Positions 46,438-58,434 of a stretch of 64,000 bases of DNA are shown piece after piece; the stretch's first letter is position 1; every line of letters begins with the position of its first letter. Source of the stretch: Ampullaceana balthica (lineage: Eukaryota; Mollusca; Gastropoda; Lymnaeidae); assembly GCA_944989445.1 (NCBI GenBank), contig CALYLW010000136.1, positions 372,001 through 436,000 of the forward strand. The letters run 5' to 3'. Under the pieces are notes generated by a model that was not told the origin of the DNA, did not search any database, and was given only the letters and a program-made list of their open reading frames with translations. A program made the position numbers and the translations under genes.

Positions 46438-46449
46438 GAAACCGAAACT
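46438..46449 (+). promoter_or_regulatory. Consensus ISRE upstream of the IRF gene
   Basis: GAAACCGAAACT matches the interferon-stimulated response element GAAANNGAAACT at every defined base. It lies 70 bp upstream of the TATA-like box. IRF proteins bind this motif, so autoregulation is a natural inference. Confidence 0.55.
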
Positions 46450-46538
46450 ATGGAAGGCTAAATTTAGATTAATTAACTTCCCATCTCCTACCACAAACAG
46501 GCATGTTTAACATGTGGGGTCAAGGTTTTGTTAGTGTT

Positions 46539-46548
46539 CGGAATTTCC
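46539..46548 (+). promoter_or_regulatory. kB-like site upstream of the IRF gene
   Basis: CGGAATTTCC fits the Rel consensus NGGRNNTTCC and lies about 90 bp beyond the ISRE. Paired kB and interferon-type elements are known upstream of vertebrate IRF1. Weak on its own, since such a motif occurs by chance. Confidence 0.35.
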
Positions 46549-46773
46549 TATTTCAAACTCTGGTTAAAAATATACCAAATCTTTATACTTTATACCATTT
46601 TGGGAAGAAAATTGTTTTCAGAGGCGTAAAAGAAGGGGTGGGGTGGCTGGGGTCCATGTGTCCCCGGCGCACAATGAGTAATGAGGCTTTCAAGTTGTAA
46701 TAACGTAAAATTAAAATGAGTATACAAGAATACAAAATAAGAATATATTCATTTAACGTGACGTAAAAAGTGG

Positions 46774-47103
46774 ATGGTGGGCAAAGTAGTAATCATACAT
46801 AAAGCAATTAATTCTAATTTAGAAATACAACACAAAGATAACTTAATACAACCCTCAGATAGACATAAGGATAAAAACACCTTTCTTATTCCGTATGCAA
46901 GAACAAACACATACAAGTTTTCCTTCTTCCCGTCCGGAATTCGGGCGTGGAATGGGTTGCCTGAAGAATCCAGGAAAACCAACACTTTATCAACATTTAA
47001 ATCTCTAATAAAAATGCAGGACTAAACACAAACCATAGATAAGCGTAGGACGCAATAATCTTCTGTACAGAAGGAGCGTCTGTAAACAGATAAGATAAGA
47101 TAT
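46774..47103 (+). mobile_element. 3' fragment of the GATAA-tailed LINE family
   Basis: Starts within the reverse-transcriptase tail (KVVIIHKAINSNLEIQHKDN) and is open to its stop at 47025, ending KSLIKMQD. It continues into TTCTGTACAGAAGGAGCGTC and GATAA repeats. Nearly identical to 30640-31163 over this part, so recent. Confidence 0.85.
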
Positions 47104-47265
47104 AGTAATAATAGTATGTTTCACGGGCGCAAAATATCTTAGCTGCGCCTCTGACATCTGATTGTTTCAAAATGTATTTTAAAATCTGATATAATGAATG
47201 GATGAAATACTATATATTTATTTGGATAGGATGCCAATTAATGTAAACATTGGACCGTCCATAAA

Positions 47266-48738
47266 GGGGCCGTCCATAAATGACGTCACTCACCTACGGG
47301 GGGAGCGGGGGTCCACACATTTGTAACGATCTGTGACGAGGGGGAAGGGGGGTGTTTGAGAAATGTGACGTCACATCAAAAATCGCAACTTTAAATAAAA
47401 GTTCCATTTAAAAATTTTAATTTCTTACAATTTATTTTATGACGTTTTACATAGCTTCACGCGTGTTACGATATTAGAGTGCAACATTACACTAAATCTG
47501 TGGCACGCGTGCCATAGGTTCGCAATCACTGGGCTATATCTTGGAAGTATATGCTTTTTTTTTCTATTTGATCTTTTATTTATTTGAATTTGCCCACAGT
47601 TTCGGGTGCACTCTTTAGACTAGACGATTAGGCTGTGTATTATTTGACTTTTCCATCACTGACTCAATTCCGTCAGTTTCAGCACAAACATTCTGAGTGA
47701 CTCGGTGACTCCCTTTTAATCTGGAACTCTATAACTCAATAAATTACCCAATGAATTTAGGATATTTATTTTATTTTATCTGTTACATTTATTTATCTAT
47801 TTGATAGAATTATAAACGTTTTAATTTTGATATAATTGTTCGATTGGTTTGTGGTCAAGCGCCCCTGTCCACTCTAGATATAATGATAAATGAGCCCATT
47901 TAAAATTAGTCAAGTATTCGTTAACTTTATTGAATGCATCAAATTCTTGACATCGCTATTCGAGAGGAGCACAAAACAACTTTTCTTCTTCGCTCAGTTT
48001 TAAAGGCATTAATTTTAAATATCACAGAAAGGATACTTGATACCGTCAAGATTAAAACCTTAGGCTTTATAAAAAGAAACTTTAACAAATGTAATAGAGA
48101 TATAAAACTAAAATGCTATCTCACTTTGGTGAGACCTGTACTAGAATATGCATCTTCTGTATGGGACCCATCCACCAAAGAAAACATTGATTAACTAGAA
48201 CAAATCCAAAAAAAGAGCTGCCAGATTCATCACTGGAGAATATTCAAAACTGACTAGAATAACACCATTAGTTAAATCATTAAACCTTGAAACACTAGAG
48301 GATAGAAGGACCAAGAGCAAAGTAGTAATCATACATAAAGCAATTAACTATAATTTAGAAATACAACACAAAGATAACTTAATACAACCCTCAGATAGAC
48401 ATAAGGATAAAAACACCTTTCTTATTCCGTATGCGAGAACAAACTCATACAAACTTTCGTTCTACCCGTCCGGAATTCGGGCGTGGAATGGGTTGCCTGA
48501 TAAACCAGGAAAGCCAACACTTTATCAACATTTAAAACTCTAATAAGAATGCAGGACTAAACACAAACCATAGATAAGCGTAGGACGCAATAATCTTCTG
48601 TATAGAAGGAGCGTCTGAAACAGATAAGATAAGACAAGATTTTTAGAAAGGGGGGGGGGTCTAACTTTTTGTGACGAGGGGGGGGGAGGGGGTAAAAAAA
48701 GCGGCCAAAATCGCGTGACGTCATTTATGGACGACCCC
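47266..48738. mobile_element. TIR element with GGGGCCGTCCATAAATGACG ends, hosting a LINE
   Basis: Left end GGGGCCGTCCATAAATGACG then TCAC; right end GTGACGTCATTTATGGACGA then CCCC. Subterminal sequences are G-rich (TGTGACGAGGGGGAAGGGG and the counterpart at 48670-48690). A partial copy of the end lies just before it (47253-47265), and a solitary end at 37465. The interior is mostly the LINE fragment at 47934-48640. Superfamily not assigned; target duplication not clear. Confidence 0.7.
47934..48640 (+). mobile_element. Longest 3' fragment of the GATAA-tailed LINE
   Basis: It encodes the post-catalytic part of a CR1/Jockey-type reverse transcriptase: KTLGFIKRNFNKCNRDIKLK, CYLTLVRPVLEYASSVWDPS, then a stop and a frame change near 48193-48210. 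It ends with the shared tail and GATAA repeats. Inactive. Confidence 0.85.
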
Positions 48739-49037
48739 TGTCTTTCTGATGGTTGTATTTGTCTTATATTATATTAAATTATATTTGTGTTGTATCTTCA
48801 AGTTAGAAGTAATTGCCTAATTTATTATTTCTACTTTGTTCTATTCAAGGTGCTTTACTAAGATGCAAATATAACATTTAAATATTGTAGTTAAATACGG
48901 GTGAATCAATAGGAATATTAAAATAAAGTAATAAAGCTTTGCCGCCTGAGTTTACTAAGTATTCTTAAACTTCCACTTCCATTTCTCGCTCAGCAATGTA
49001 AATAACTCAATCCCATCCACAATTATGTAAGTGTAAG

Positions 49038-52000
49038 ATGGCGGCGCCCTTCAACCAAACAATCTGTCGTACAATATCAAAAGCATTTAGCAGTAAGCCT
49101 ATACATTTTAAAAAGCACGTACATTTAAGTAATGCAAATCCTTTGAAATTACAAACAAACTGTTTATTTACTCAGTCGTCTCATTCTTTTAAATCTCTGT
49201 TGAACGTTAAAACCCGGTATTTCTTTTTGAGAGCTTGTGGATTGAATCAGAGTAGCCGCGGTCAAGATATTGGCAGTAAATTTTCAGCTTTAATACACCG
49301 GTATATTGTAAGGGCTGGCTTAGCTCTTACTGCAACATGCTTAACGGGTTTTGGCTTGACTAGAATTGACTGGAATCAGTTTAAAGTCATTGCAGAAGAT
49401 AGAGACAGAGAGAGATTGCATGCTGTCAAACCATCAAGGAGGGTAAGTTTGTCAATAATAATATTCAATGTAATATTAATAATAAAAAAAAATCAGTACT
49501 TATTAAACTTAGTATGCATAGGCATAGGGGATAATATAGGCCTATACAAATGTTCCCTGCCTTCTTAAAGCTGTGAGGCCGCGCAGACAGCTGACTGACA
49601 CCGTGCAGCCATTTTCATTTAGATTAGTAGGCCTAGATTAGATTTATTGCGCAGCAAATTTTGATAATCCCTGTAGATCTATTTGTGGGATGTAAAATTA
49701 TGCACAAAAATAGATGCTATGCAACTATATTTTTTTATTTTGCACACAAACCACCGAACCTTAGAGGAAACTTTGGTCTATAATATAATAAACTAGATAC
49801 AACCCACTCATAGATAGTGCAAAGAAGGGGGGGGGAGAACGGACCTATGCATGATGTTTAACCAGCAGTGCAGTGCAGTGCAGCGCAGTGCAGCATTTAT
49901 GTATTAAACTTAAACCCACTAATTTTACTGACTGAAAGTCACATCATTTTTTAACTCTTACTGACTCATACCAAAAAATTGTTGAATGACAAGTGAAACC
50001 TGCTCTTAGCTGAGTGTATTCCTGGTAAGTTCAAGCTGTGATTGTCATGGATGACCAAAAAATGCTCTGTAATTGCTGTCACATATTTGACGTTGAATGC
50101 TGAAAATGTGTCCAATAATCTTAGCAGCATTGTTAAAACATTTTGCCTGACAGTCGTCTGATGGTATGTTGTCAGCTTTCAGTTTTTCTGTGATGATTCT
50201 CTATGGGCTTGTTTCACCTTTTTAATGTATCTCAGTACATTGTATATGCCTAACCTAAAAATGATTATTTGATTGACGCTTTTTTAGTTTGATTGACGCT
50301 TTTTTAGTTTGAAAATTCATCACATCCACAAATCTTATGACCTGAGCCTGAGAAAACTATTCCTGATGTTGTAGATCAGAAGTTGAATCAACCAAGATGC
50401 CTTTATACTTGTCTTTCCTGATATGACTTAACAATTTATTCTTTATAGTCAGCGCAATTATGTGGATAAATTCATTCTGGATTGCTGGTTACATGTGCAG
50501 ATGGAACAGTCTATACAGAGAATCTTTGTCTCAGCTGGCTGAAACGACTTGGAGGCATCAGCATCACTGTGAATACCAGAATTCAGTGACAATTTATCAC
50601 AGATGAAGTCATCTTGAGATGATTTATTACTCTTGTTCACTTAAAGTAATGTAAACCCCATTTTGGTGCCCAGGACTACTTGGCTGACTGAGGGGATGGC
50701 CAAAGCCTATTGTTTTGCTATGTACACTGCCAGGGTTTACGTTGGACAAACTCTTATCAAATTCTATGATTTTGCACGGATTTTGCTCAAATATGTACAA
50801 ACCTACTTCATTGTTATTGTAGTTGTTTTAAATGTACTACTTCTTCCAAAAGTCAAAAGCCACTTCTTTTTGTCCCCATGTCCTTGACATATGCATCCAT
50901 TACTTTTCTATGCAGAATCTCCAATTGTAAAATTGTATGATGTAGAATATTTTTAACAGTTGAAGTTACATTGAATCATTTTCTAAAGGCCCCTTATTTG
51001 TCGACTGAATACGAACCAAATAAAATATGAATACACTATATTAAAAAATGTTTGATTAGCAGTTAAATGAATGCTGTTTAAAATAAACTCTGTGAGCTTG
51101 AACTTGCCACCATGGACTCAAAGTTAGATGCTGGTGGTGCTAATAGGGTCTCTGCCATAAGCAGAGTGGATATTAAAGATCTTATGCTCATGTGTCCATT
51201 TTCTAATTGTATGAATGTGACTGTAATAGATTTAAAGTAAGGTGGGATTTTTTTTATTGATGTTTTAAATTAAAAACATTCTTATGTTATTAATTAATTT
51301 ATTTTAAAACATCAAAAATACCTGAATGTATTATAATACATGTATAAATTAAAGAAGGAGAACTTGAATTTATAATAGACACTTTGGAAATTTGTTTAGA
51401 TGCATATATAACTTTTCAAAAATCATTTTAAATCTCAGGTTCAGGTTGACTCTGATAAATCAGGTCTGAAGCTCACCTTGTTTCAGTATCAGACCTGTCC
51501 GTTCTGCTGTAAAGTAAGGGCAGTGCTGGATTACCATGGATTTTCATATGATGTTATAGAAGTGAATTCTGTCACAAAGAAACAACTCAAGTGGTCCGAT
51601 TATCAAAAAGTACCTATTCTCATTGTACAAGTTCCGGGATCGCCAGAAGAAGTGGTAATTAACTTGTTTGTTTTCATTTTTTGTTGTTAACAACAAAGAA
51701 TCACAAGTTAGTGATTCTGTAGACATATGTATACATAATTGTGATGGTGTGTTCAAAAGATATTCAAAGGAGATTTTCTTTAAGAATCAATTGAGATTCT
51801 TATAAAGTATGTTGCTGGTCTATATCAAATTTCAACTAAATTAAGCATTCATACCACCATTGTTTGTTAGCTTATGTCTAATCTACTAAAAATTTTAAAA
51901 GCTGAGGCTATTCATTTTGATTATATTATGAGCATTAAAACATGTAAAGTGTTAAAACAAGTTTCTTTTTAAATTTCAGGTTATCAAGGATAGCTCTGTA

Positions 52001-55000
52001 ATCATAAGTGTTTTAGAATCTTATCTTCATGACAATGAAGCAAGCATACCACGGTTGTGCTCCTATTACCCTTGTCTGACAGAGAACGAAGGCAGAAGGA
52101 AAAAATATGACTTCCAAAATAAATATTTCATCATGTTTCCTCGTGCAGCCGATTTGAAGTATACTGCTGAAGAAAGAAGGTAATTTTTAAATGATAATAA
52201 GGAGGTTGTTAAAGGTAACTTGTCTAGTCAAAGGATTTCTTCGTCCTTTAATGGCTTTGGTATAGACACACGCACAAATAATTGTATTAAAAAAATTAAT
52301 TGTATCTTGCTACACAAAACAATGTCTGAATTACTATTTCACTTTCAAAATTTACTAATTTATTGTACCAGAAACCTGTCATTTGATTTCAACAAATAAA
52401 TTTACACTTTGATTAGCTTAAAAATATCAATTTTTATAATTTTTATTTTGTTTCCTTATAATTTTAATCCATTATAAAATAGTTGGTGCACAATCTTTGT
52501 TTAAAAAAATATATTTCTCTCGTTAAAATGCTGTGTAAGCTTTAAGGCTTGTCTTCTTCTTTGTCAATGAATACTAAGTGAAGAGAGAAAATGGCGCAAG
52601 TGGGCAGACGATCACCTGGTCCACATGCTATCTCCTAATGCTTACCGAACTGTCAGGGAATCCCTACAAGCCTTCCAGTATTTCTCTGCTGTTGGTCAGT
52701 GGGAACAGAACTTCTCCTTTTTTGAACGCTATGTTGTTATTTACGTAGGGAGTGCCGTCATGTATGTGATGGGAATGTTCCTAAAGAACAAGTGAGTGGA
52801 GAAGAATTCAGTGTTTCAAGTGAAATTTTAAAATATATTTTGTATTTTTAAATCCCTTATACTAACTTCACCGCCGTCTCTCTCTGTCTGTCGTCATCTC
52901 TCTCTGTCTTGGGCGGGCGGAAAAACAAAAGTAAAAAATGACCCACTTCCCGTGATCCGATCGAGCTGAAATTTGGCACACGGACCCGTCTCACCTAACA
53001 ATGCATTGTATCAAAATTTCAGATCGATCGAACGTACCGTAATTAAATTAATGCATTTTTAGTTTATCCTAATATAATGTATGTAATTCAAATTCACTGT
53101 TTGTTATTGTTTTTTTTTCCACGTGAAAGTTTGAGTTGACGCGTTGAGGCGACCCATCGAAGTACCGGGGTGCTTTTGTTTACATTTTACGTGTCACGCT
53201 GAGCTCGGTCCAGTGATAGGTGACCAGACTTTTCCCCTCCCCCCCCCAGGGTTATGAAGCAAAGTTGAGTTAGACAGATTCAGTCTGTAAATGTTTGTCG
53301 CGTTTGAAAATAATCAATACTGTTAGTTATGTCTCATTTTTAAATCCCTTATATTAACTTCACTGGCGTCTCTGTCATCATCTCTCTGTCTTGGGCGGGT
53401 GGAAAAACAAAAGTCGAAAATGACTCACTTCCCGTGATCCGATCGAGCTGAAATTTGGCACACGGGCCCGTCTCACCTAACAATGCATCATATCAAAATT
53501 TCAGATCGATCGAAGGTACCGTAATTGAATTAATGCATTTTTAGTTTATCCTTATATAACGTATGTAATTCAAACTCACTGTTTGTTATTGTTTTTTGTC
53601 CACGTGGAAGTTTGAGTTGAGGCGACCCATCGAAGCACCGGCGTGCTTTTGTTTACATTTTACGTGTCACGCTGAGATCGGTCCAGTGATAGGTGACCAG
53701 ACTTTTCCCCTCTCAGGGTTATGAAGCAAAGTTGAGTTAAGACAGATTCAGTCAGTAAATGTTTGTAGCGTTTGAAAATAATCAATACTGTTAGTTATGT
53801 CTCATATATAAGGGATTCATAGTCAAAAACTTTATTTTTACGGGTTTGTTTTATTTCTTTAATTTACTTCAGCATGTATGGATTTAAAATACAAAAAATA
53901 AATTTCTACTTTAAAAGTCTTAGTTTTAGTCATGTTCTCTCCACTAAAATTTCTTAAATAAATTATTAAAAGAGCAATAAATTGTGACAAAAATGTGTAT
54001 CTGACAGGTATAAACTTAAAGAAGATGTGCGTGAGTCCCTCTATGACGCTTGCAATGAATGGATTATGGCTGTTGGTAAAGACAGAGCCTTCATGGGGGG
54101 AAATCAACCCAATTTAGCTGACTTGGTAAATATGCTAGGGATTAGCTTTTCATTTTTAATAATAATTTTTGTTTTAATTTTGTTTGTCACTAGTTGAGAG
54201 ATTTCTTTAATTTCTTCTTCATCACTTCTCCTTTCTTTCTCCTGTACATGTTGAGAGAAGAAAGTAGACAGACTGCTTGTTGTAGATTTTCATTCTTTTC
54301 CAGTGTTGCCAATCATTAGATTTTGCCTTAGGAAATCCTAGGGTACTGTTGGCTTGCTTGCATACATATATATGCTTGTCTTTGAGTAGTGACACTGAGG
54401 TACCTTATGCAGGAAACTGGCTTAAGCAATTTGTAAGGGTGGTGTAGAGGGTTTCCCTTTTCTTGAGAATGAAAGGCTCTGGAATGTGGCTGGATGAAAA
54501 TTCTTGACTCAGGTCCTGTTGTCCAAATTGGTATCAGATTTCAGTCAAGCATCAACATATTGCTTTTGTCTGCGTGCGTGCATGTAACTGGTATCTTGAT
54601 AAATGTAAAGCTAAGTACACTAGAACTACCAGTAACTTGATATTGCTCGGCACTGAGTGCTCAAATTTCTATTGAAACTAGCACTGACCCGTAGATAAGT
54701 CGACTCTGTGTATTATTTTAGACTATGCATCTTCTGTGTGGGATCCATCTACCAAAGAAAATATAGAAATTCAACACAACAACAATATAATACAACTCTC
54801 AGATAGGGATAAATAACACTTCATGATTGTGCAAGAACAAAAACATACAAATCCTCCTTCCCATCTGGCAATTGGCCGTGAATTGGGTTGGCTGAACAAT
54901 TCAGGAAAACCAAAACACTGTCAACATTCAAAACACTCATAAAATTGAAAGACTAGACATAAACCATAAATAAGTGTAGGAAGCAATAATCTTCTGTATT

Positions 55001-55226
55001 GAAGTTGCATCTGAAATGTATAAGATAAAATTTAACACATTGTCATGCGTACCAATACTTTGATTATCCCCAGGCAGTTTATGGAGTTCTGAACTCCATA
55101 GAGGGCTGTGCTGCTTTTCAAGACACCCTGCAGAACACGAAGATTGGGTCCTGGTATTACCGAACAAAAGCTGCTGTTAATTCTCATCAAGGAGAACACA
55201 AACTCAATAGTTCAAGTTCATCTTGA
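49038..55226 (+). CDS. PTGES2: Prostaglandin E synthase 2 (membrane-associated), six exons
   Basis: Isomerises prostaglandin H2 to E2; a Golgi/mitochondria-linked protein with glutaredoxin-like and GST C-terminal domains. Exons 49038-49442, 51439-51654, 51980-52179, 52579-52791, 54008-54125, 55074-55226 give 1305 nt, 434 aa (human 377), with GT-AG introns and consistent phases. The N-terminus is rich in Ser, Lys and Arg and suits mitochondrial targeting. A membrane segment (about residues 89-108, IHRYIVRAGLALTATCLTGF) precedes the thioredoxin fold. The catalytic CPFC motif is at 155-158 (TLFQYQTCPFCCKVRAVLDY), followed by QKVPILIVQ with the cis-proline. The GST-like part has WRKWADDHLVHMLSPNAYRT and VGKDRAFMGGNQPNLADLAV. 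The start ATG follows GTGTAAG and precedes GCGGCGCC. Exon 2 has two acceptors six bases apart. Introns 4 and 5 hold transposon relics. Confidence 0.97.
49547..49775. mobile_element. Diverged hAT MITE in PTGES2 intron 1
   Basis: Starts CAAATGTTCCCTGCC and ends CCTTAGAGGAAACTTTG; internal TTGCGCAGCAAATTT and TTTGCACACAAACC match the 14580 and 41814 copies in inverse orientation. Flanking octamers match only roughly. Confidence 0.6.
49780..51438. other. PTGES2 intron 1, remainder
   Basis: Intronic DNA with a short CAGTG/CAGCG run at 49865-49890 and two copies of GATTGACGCTTTTTTAGTTT at 50272-50310. Short open frames at 50458-50887 have no support as exons. Confidence 0.4.
52850..53830. mobile_element. 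Head-to-tail dimer of a TIR element in PTGES2 intron 4
   Basis: Two units (about 52850-53340 and 53341-53820) each start TAAATCCCTTATAYTAACTT and contain GATCGAGCTGAAATTTGGCA and AAATTTCAGATCGATCGAA. Only the second has the full right end CATATATAAGGGATT. They share a junction TGTCTCATTTTTAAATCCC. Same family as 16825-17330. No ORF. Confidence 0.75.
54712..55030 (+). mobile_element. Internally deleted fragment of the GATAA-tailed LINE in PTGES2 intron 5
   Basis: Begins TATGCATCTTCTGTGTGGGA (the VWDP region), jumps after AAAGAAAATATAGAA to the later ACAACAACAATATAATACAA part, and ends AATCTTCTGTATTGAAG with a short GATAA tail. It ends about 45 bp before exon 6. Confidence 0.75.
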
Positions 55227-55388
55227 TGTTTGGGGTCTCCATCTAATTAACATCAACTCAGACAAATGTACATAAGTGGGTTCAGTTGAGCCCAGAGGAT
55301 TTGAATAATTATTCCCAGCTGTGTATAATAATCATGCCTTAATTGTAGTAGTAAAGAAACCATTTCATCATTTATAAATTAAGGTGTA

Positions 55389-55394
55389 AATAAA
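55389..55394 (+). terminator. Candidate poly(A) signal of PTGES2
   Basis: AATAAA 163 bp past the stop codon; cleavage would follow within about 30 bp. Confidence 0.5.
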
Positions 55395-55399
55395 ATCCA

Positions 55400-56789
55400 C
55401 ACAAGTTGACTAGACTAAAATATTAGGTATCTAAAGTGGACGTTTGTATAGAAACATAATGTTCTTGGTTGTTCATTCATTTGATCAACTTAATCATGAG
55501 TATTTGTCGGTTCAAACCTCTGGAGAAATTTTCCTGTCTGAAACTTTATGTTGTAATAAGCACATATATTCTTCAGAGGCCATCCATTACCGTACAAAGT
55601 GATCACTTTCGGTGGGTGTAGATGATCTAAAAAGTGACTACTGCTTATTGAATAGTTGCAGTTTGAAAACGCTGTTTATTTCAATTGTAACTAATAAACC
55701 AAAGTCAAGAAATATCTTTTAAAATGTTGACTGCGCCTATGGTAGATGATGTTGCCTTGGTTAATTGTATGGCAAACGGACAATTTTTTGTTATTTAAGT
55801 GTAAGTTAATTGTTAATTTTAATTAATTTTTTTTTACATTAAATAATATATTTCACAATGTATATTTCACAATGTTTTCTTTTCCTCTAAAATTTTTAAA
55901 TTATACTATTTGAAAGTAAAGACAAAGGGATAGCTTCATATGCTTTATAAAAAGCTATAATTATATTATGGGTTTGTATGTGTCGGGAGGCCTTAAACAA
56001 CTTGGTTGGCTTTAGAAGATGGGTTAGCTTATGGATTTTGCACTCAAAAGGGCAACCTGGAAATTATTCAGGCTAAAAAAATAACGAAAAATTGCATTCC
56101 AAAACAGTATTACAATGTTGTTGTTTTTTACAGGGTCCCTGCAGCCTTCTAAAATCCCATGTTCTGGAAATTTCCTGGAATTTGAAAGAATCCTGGAAAA
56201 CCCCTTAAATGAACACATTTTCTCTTTAATTTAATGAATTTCTTATTTTATTGATTGAGGAATTCGTCAATGATACTTTGCAGGGCTGCTTATCAAAGGT
56301 ATAAGGGACACGAGGCAACAGACACACACGTGTCAATTGATTTTTTTCACAGCAAAGTCAACGAAAATAGAAAATGGAACGAAATTAATTAAAGAATTTT
56401 GAGGAAAAAAAACACATATGTGCTAATATATTGATAAACTGCACTACACAATTTTGTACTTGTGAAAAATTAATACTTTTTTTTCTCCTGTGTAATATGG
56501 TGATTTGTAATAGTCTTGTAACTATACAATTTACCTCTCAAAATTAATAATAGATTAAATCATTTATCTTTTGTTGTTTGAAATGCTCTATCAAATGTAA
56601 ATATGTGCCAAGTAAAATTTCACTGAATTTCAACATGATTTATTATCATAGGCTTAGATGCAGCAATCGAACTTTTCTTTTTGGGATTTTGTACTTGTTT
56701 GATTTTTTCAACCTAAAAGTTTGTTATTAATGACCTTAACCAACAGTTTATTGTATGCACAGTGTCATAACAATTGTTTATTTGATGTT
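55400..56789. other. Intergenic, no gene seen
   Basis: AT-rich sequence with no coding, RNA or transposon-end signal that I can support. Confidence 0.35.
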
Positions 56790-57074
56790 GGGACGCGGTG
56801 GTCGAGTGGCAGCGCACTGGACTGTCGTACCAATGGTCACGGGTTCGAATCCGTGTGAAGGCAATGGTTTGTTCCCAGGGCCTAGGGCATCCCTGAGTCA
56901 CCCCGCTCCGAATGGGTACCTAACTACATGTAGTTAGGCGGCTGGGTAATGCGTGGAACCCACAAAGCCGTGGCCTGTGAACGCTGCATCACTTGCCAAC
57001 AGATCATCTGTCATGGTCTGTGGACGCAACTATCTTCTGCATAGAAGGAGCGTCTGTATAGATAAGATAAGATT
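56790..57074 (+). mobile_element. tRNA-derived SINE sharing the LINE tail
   Basis: The head has an A box (TGGTCGAGTGGC) and a perfect B box (GGTTCGAATCC) with a T-arm pairing CACGG/CCGTG, but no acceptor stem, so it is not a tRNA gene. After a unique body, the 3' end reads CTATCTTCTGCATAGAAGGA, GCGTCTGTA, then GATAAGATAAGAT. This matches the 3' end of the LINE fragments at 30640, 46774 and 47934. Confidence 0.88.
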
Positions 57075-57856
57075 AACAGTTTGCAAAGATAAAAATATTA
57101 TGTCCCCATCTATTTATTGGATGTAATGTATAATCTATTTTGCTCAGAAGTGTCAATACATATTTATTAAGGAAAAACATTGTTGTCCTTTCATTCTTTT
57201 AGTCAAACTAATTTACTGCAACTGATCACAAACAAAAACATCTCACAATTATACTTAAAATCTCCCATCACTGGGCTGTGATGATGATAATAATAAGAAT
57301 GATGATTTATTACTATTATTTCTAAAAAATACATGTATGTTTGTGATAAACAGACCTCAAAATTGTCCCTTTAGAAATTCTATTTGCCTATTTTAAATCT
57401 ACAGATGTCATTAGGGTTGGTGCCTATAAGTAATAGGTAAGTCTTGTCACTCCATGCACCTCTTCTCCTGTCATTGAAGCTAGATAAAAGTGTCTCAACA
57501 TCATTTAGATCAACAAACGATGAATTTGGTTAGTTTTCTGGCTGGAAATCCTTCCTGTTGGAGAGCTGGAAGATCTGAGCATTGATTGTTCTTTTAGGAA
57601 TGTTATGAATGAGAAATGACAACAAAGCTGACCTATGTTTAAAAGACCCCCCATGAGTTTGAGAAAAAATTATTGCAATTTTCTACAGGGGAAAAAAGTC
57701 TAAACTTTAGTCATAAAGAGATGTACCGATAAAAATTTTCCAATTTTTTTTGAATATACCAAAATCTTTTGATGGTATTTAAATATATGTATGTTATAAT
57801 AATCAAGTAATTTTGAAATCTCCTGGAGCTCTTGACCTAAATACTGTTAATTATTA
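57075..57856. other. Intergenic, no gene seen
   Basis: No supported feature. Confidence 0.35.
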
Positions 57857-58434
57857 CTGTATATACTCGTTCTATAGCCTGTGCGTTCATAAGCCGACCC
57901 CCCTACTTTTGAAAGAGAAAAGTATTAAAAGTGGTTAACCCGCTCGCAAGCTGCCCCCCCAAAAATATTAGGACAGCTTAAAGAAAATGATACACATTTT
58001 TTAAATACTAAAAGCTAAATCGTTCATTATGATTGTTTACTTTGTACTGCCTATCTTTGTCTTTGTGCTCTTTGTTAGGCAAGAGTTAGCGGTATTTTAA
58101 AAAAAAATTCTTTGGTAAACATTGCAGACAGCGCGTAAATTAAAATTCGTTGTTGAAAACAAAATTTGTATGTAAAACAATTTATTAAAACTTTCACAAA
58201 AATAAATAAAATGATTAAATAAGGTAAGTACAGATGTTTAATAATATATTGTAGCTTCTGGTAGAGCAGTCGAATCTTGTAGAATGTAGAAAAGGACCTC
58301 GATGATCTACAATAACAACATCGATATTCAATATCCATGCAGAAATCACCTCTGACCCGCTCATAAGCCGACCCCCCAACTTTTCCCCCTAGATTTTGTC
58401 CAAAAAAGGTCGGCTTTAGAACGAGTATATACAG
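57857..58434. mobile_element. TA-flanked TIR element (Tc1/mariner-type target)
   Basis: Ends CTGTATATACTCGTTCTA and TAGAACGAGTATATACAG, both flanked by TA. Subterminal inverted copies of CATAAGCCGACCCCCC lie at about 57890 and 58360. No transposase. Confidence 0.8.

Noticed and set aside
56790..56870. tRNA gene
   Set aside because: A and B boxes and a T-arm are present, but the 5' end and the sequence after the T-arm do not pair into an acceptor stem, and the sequence continues into a LINE-type tail. It is a SINE.
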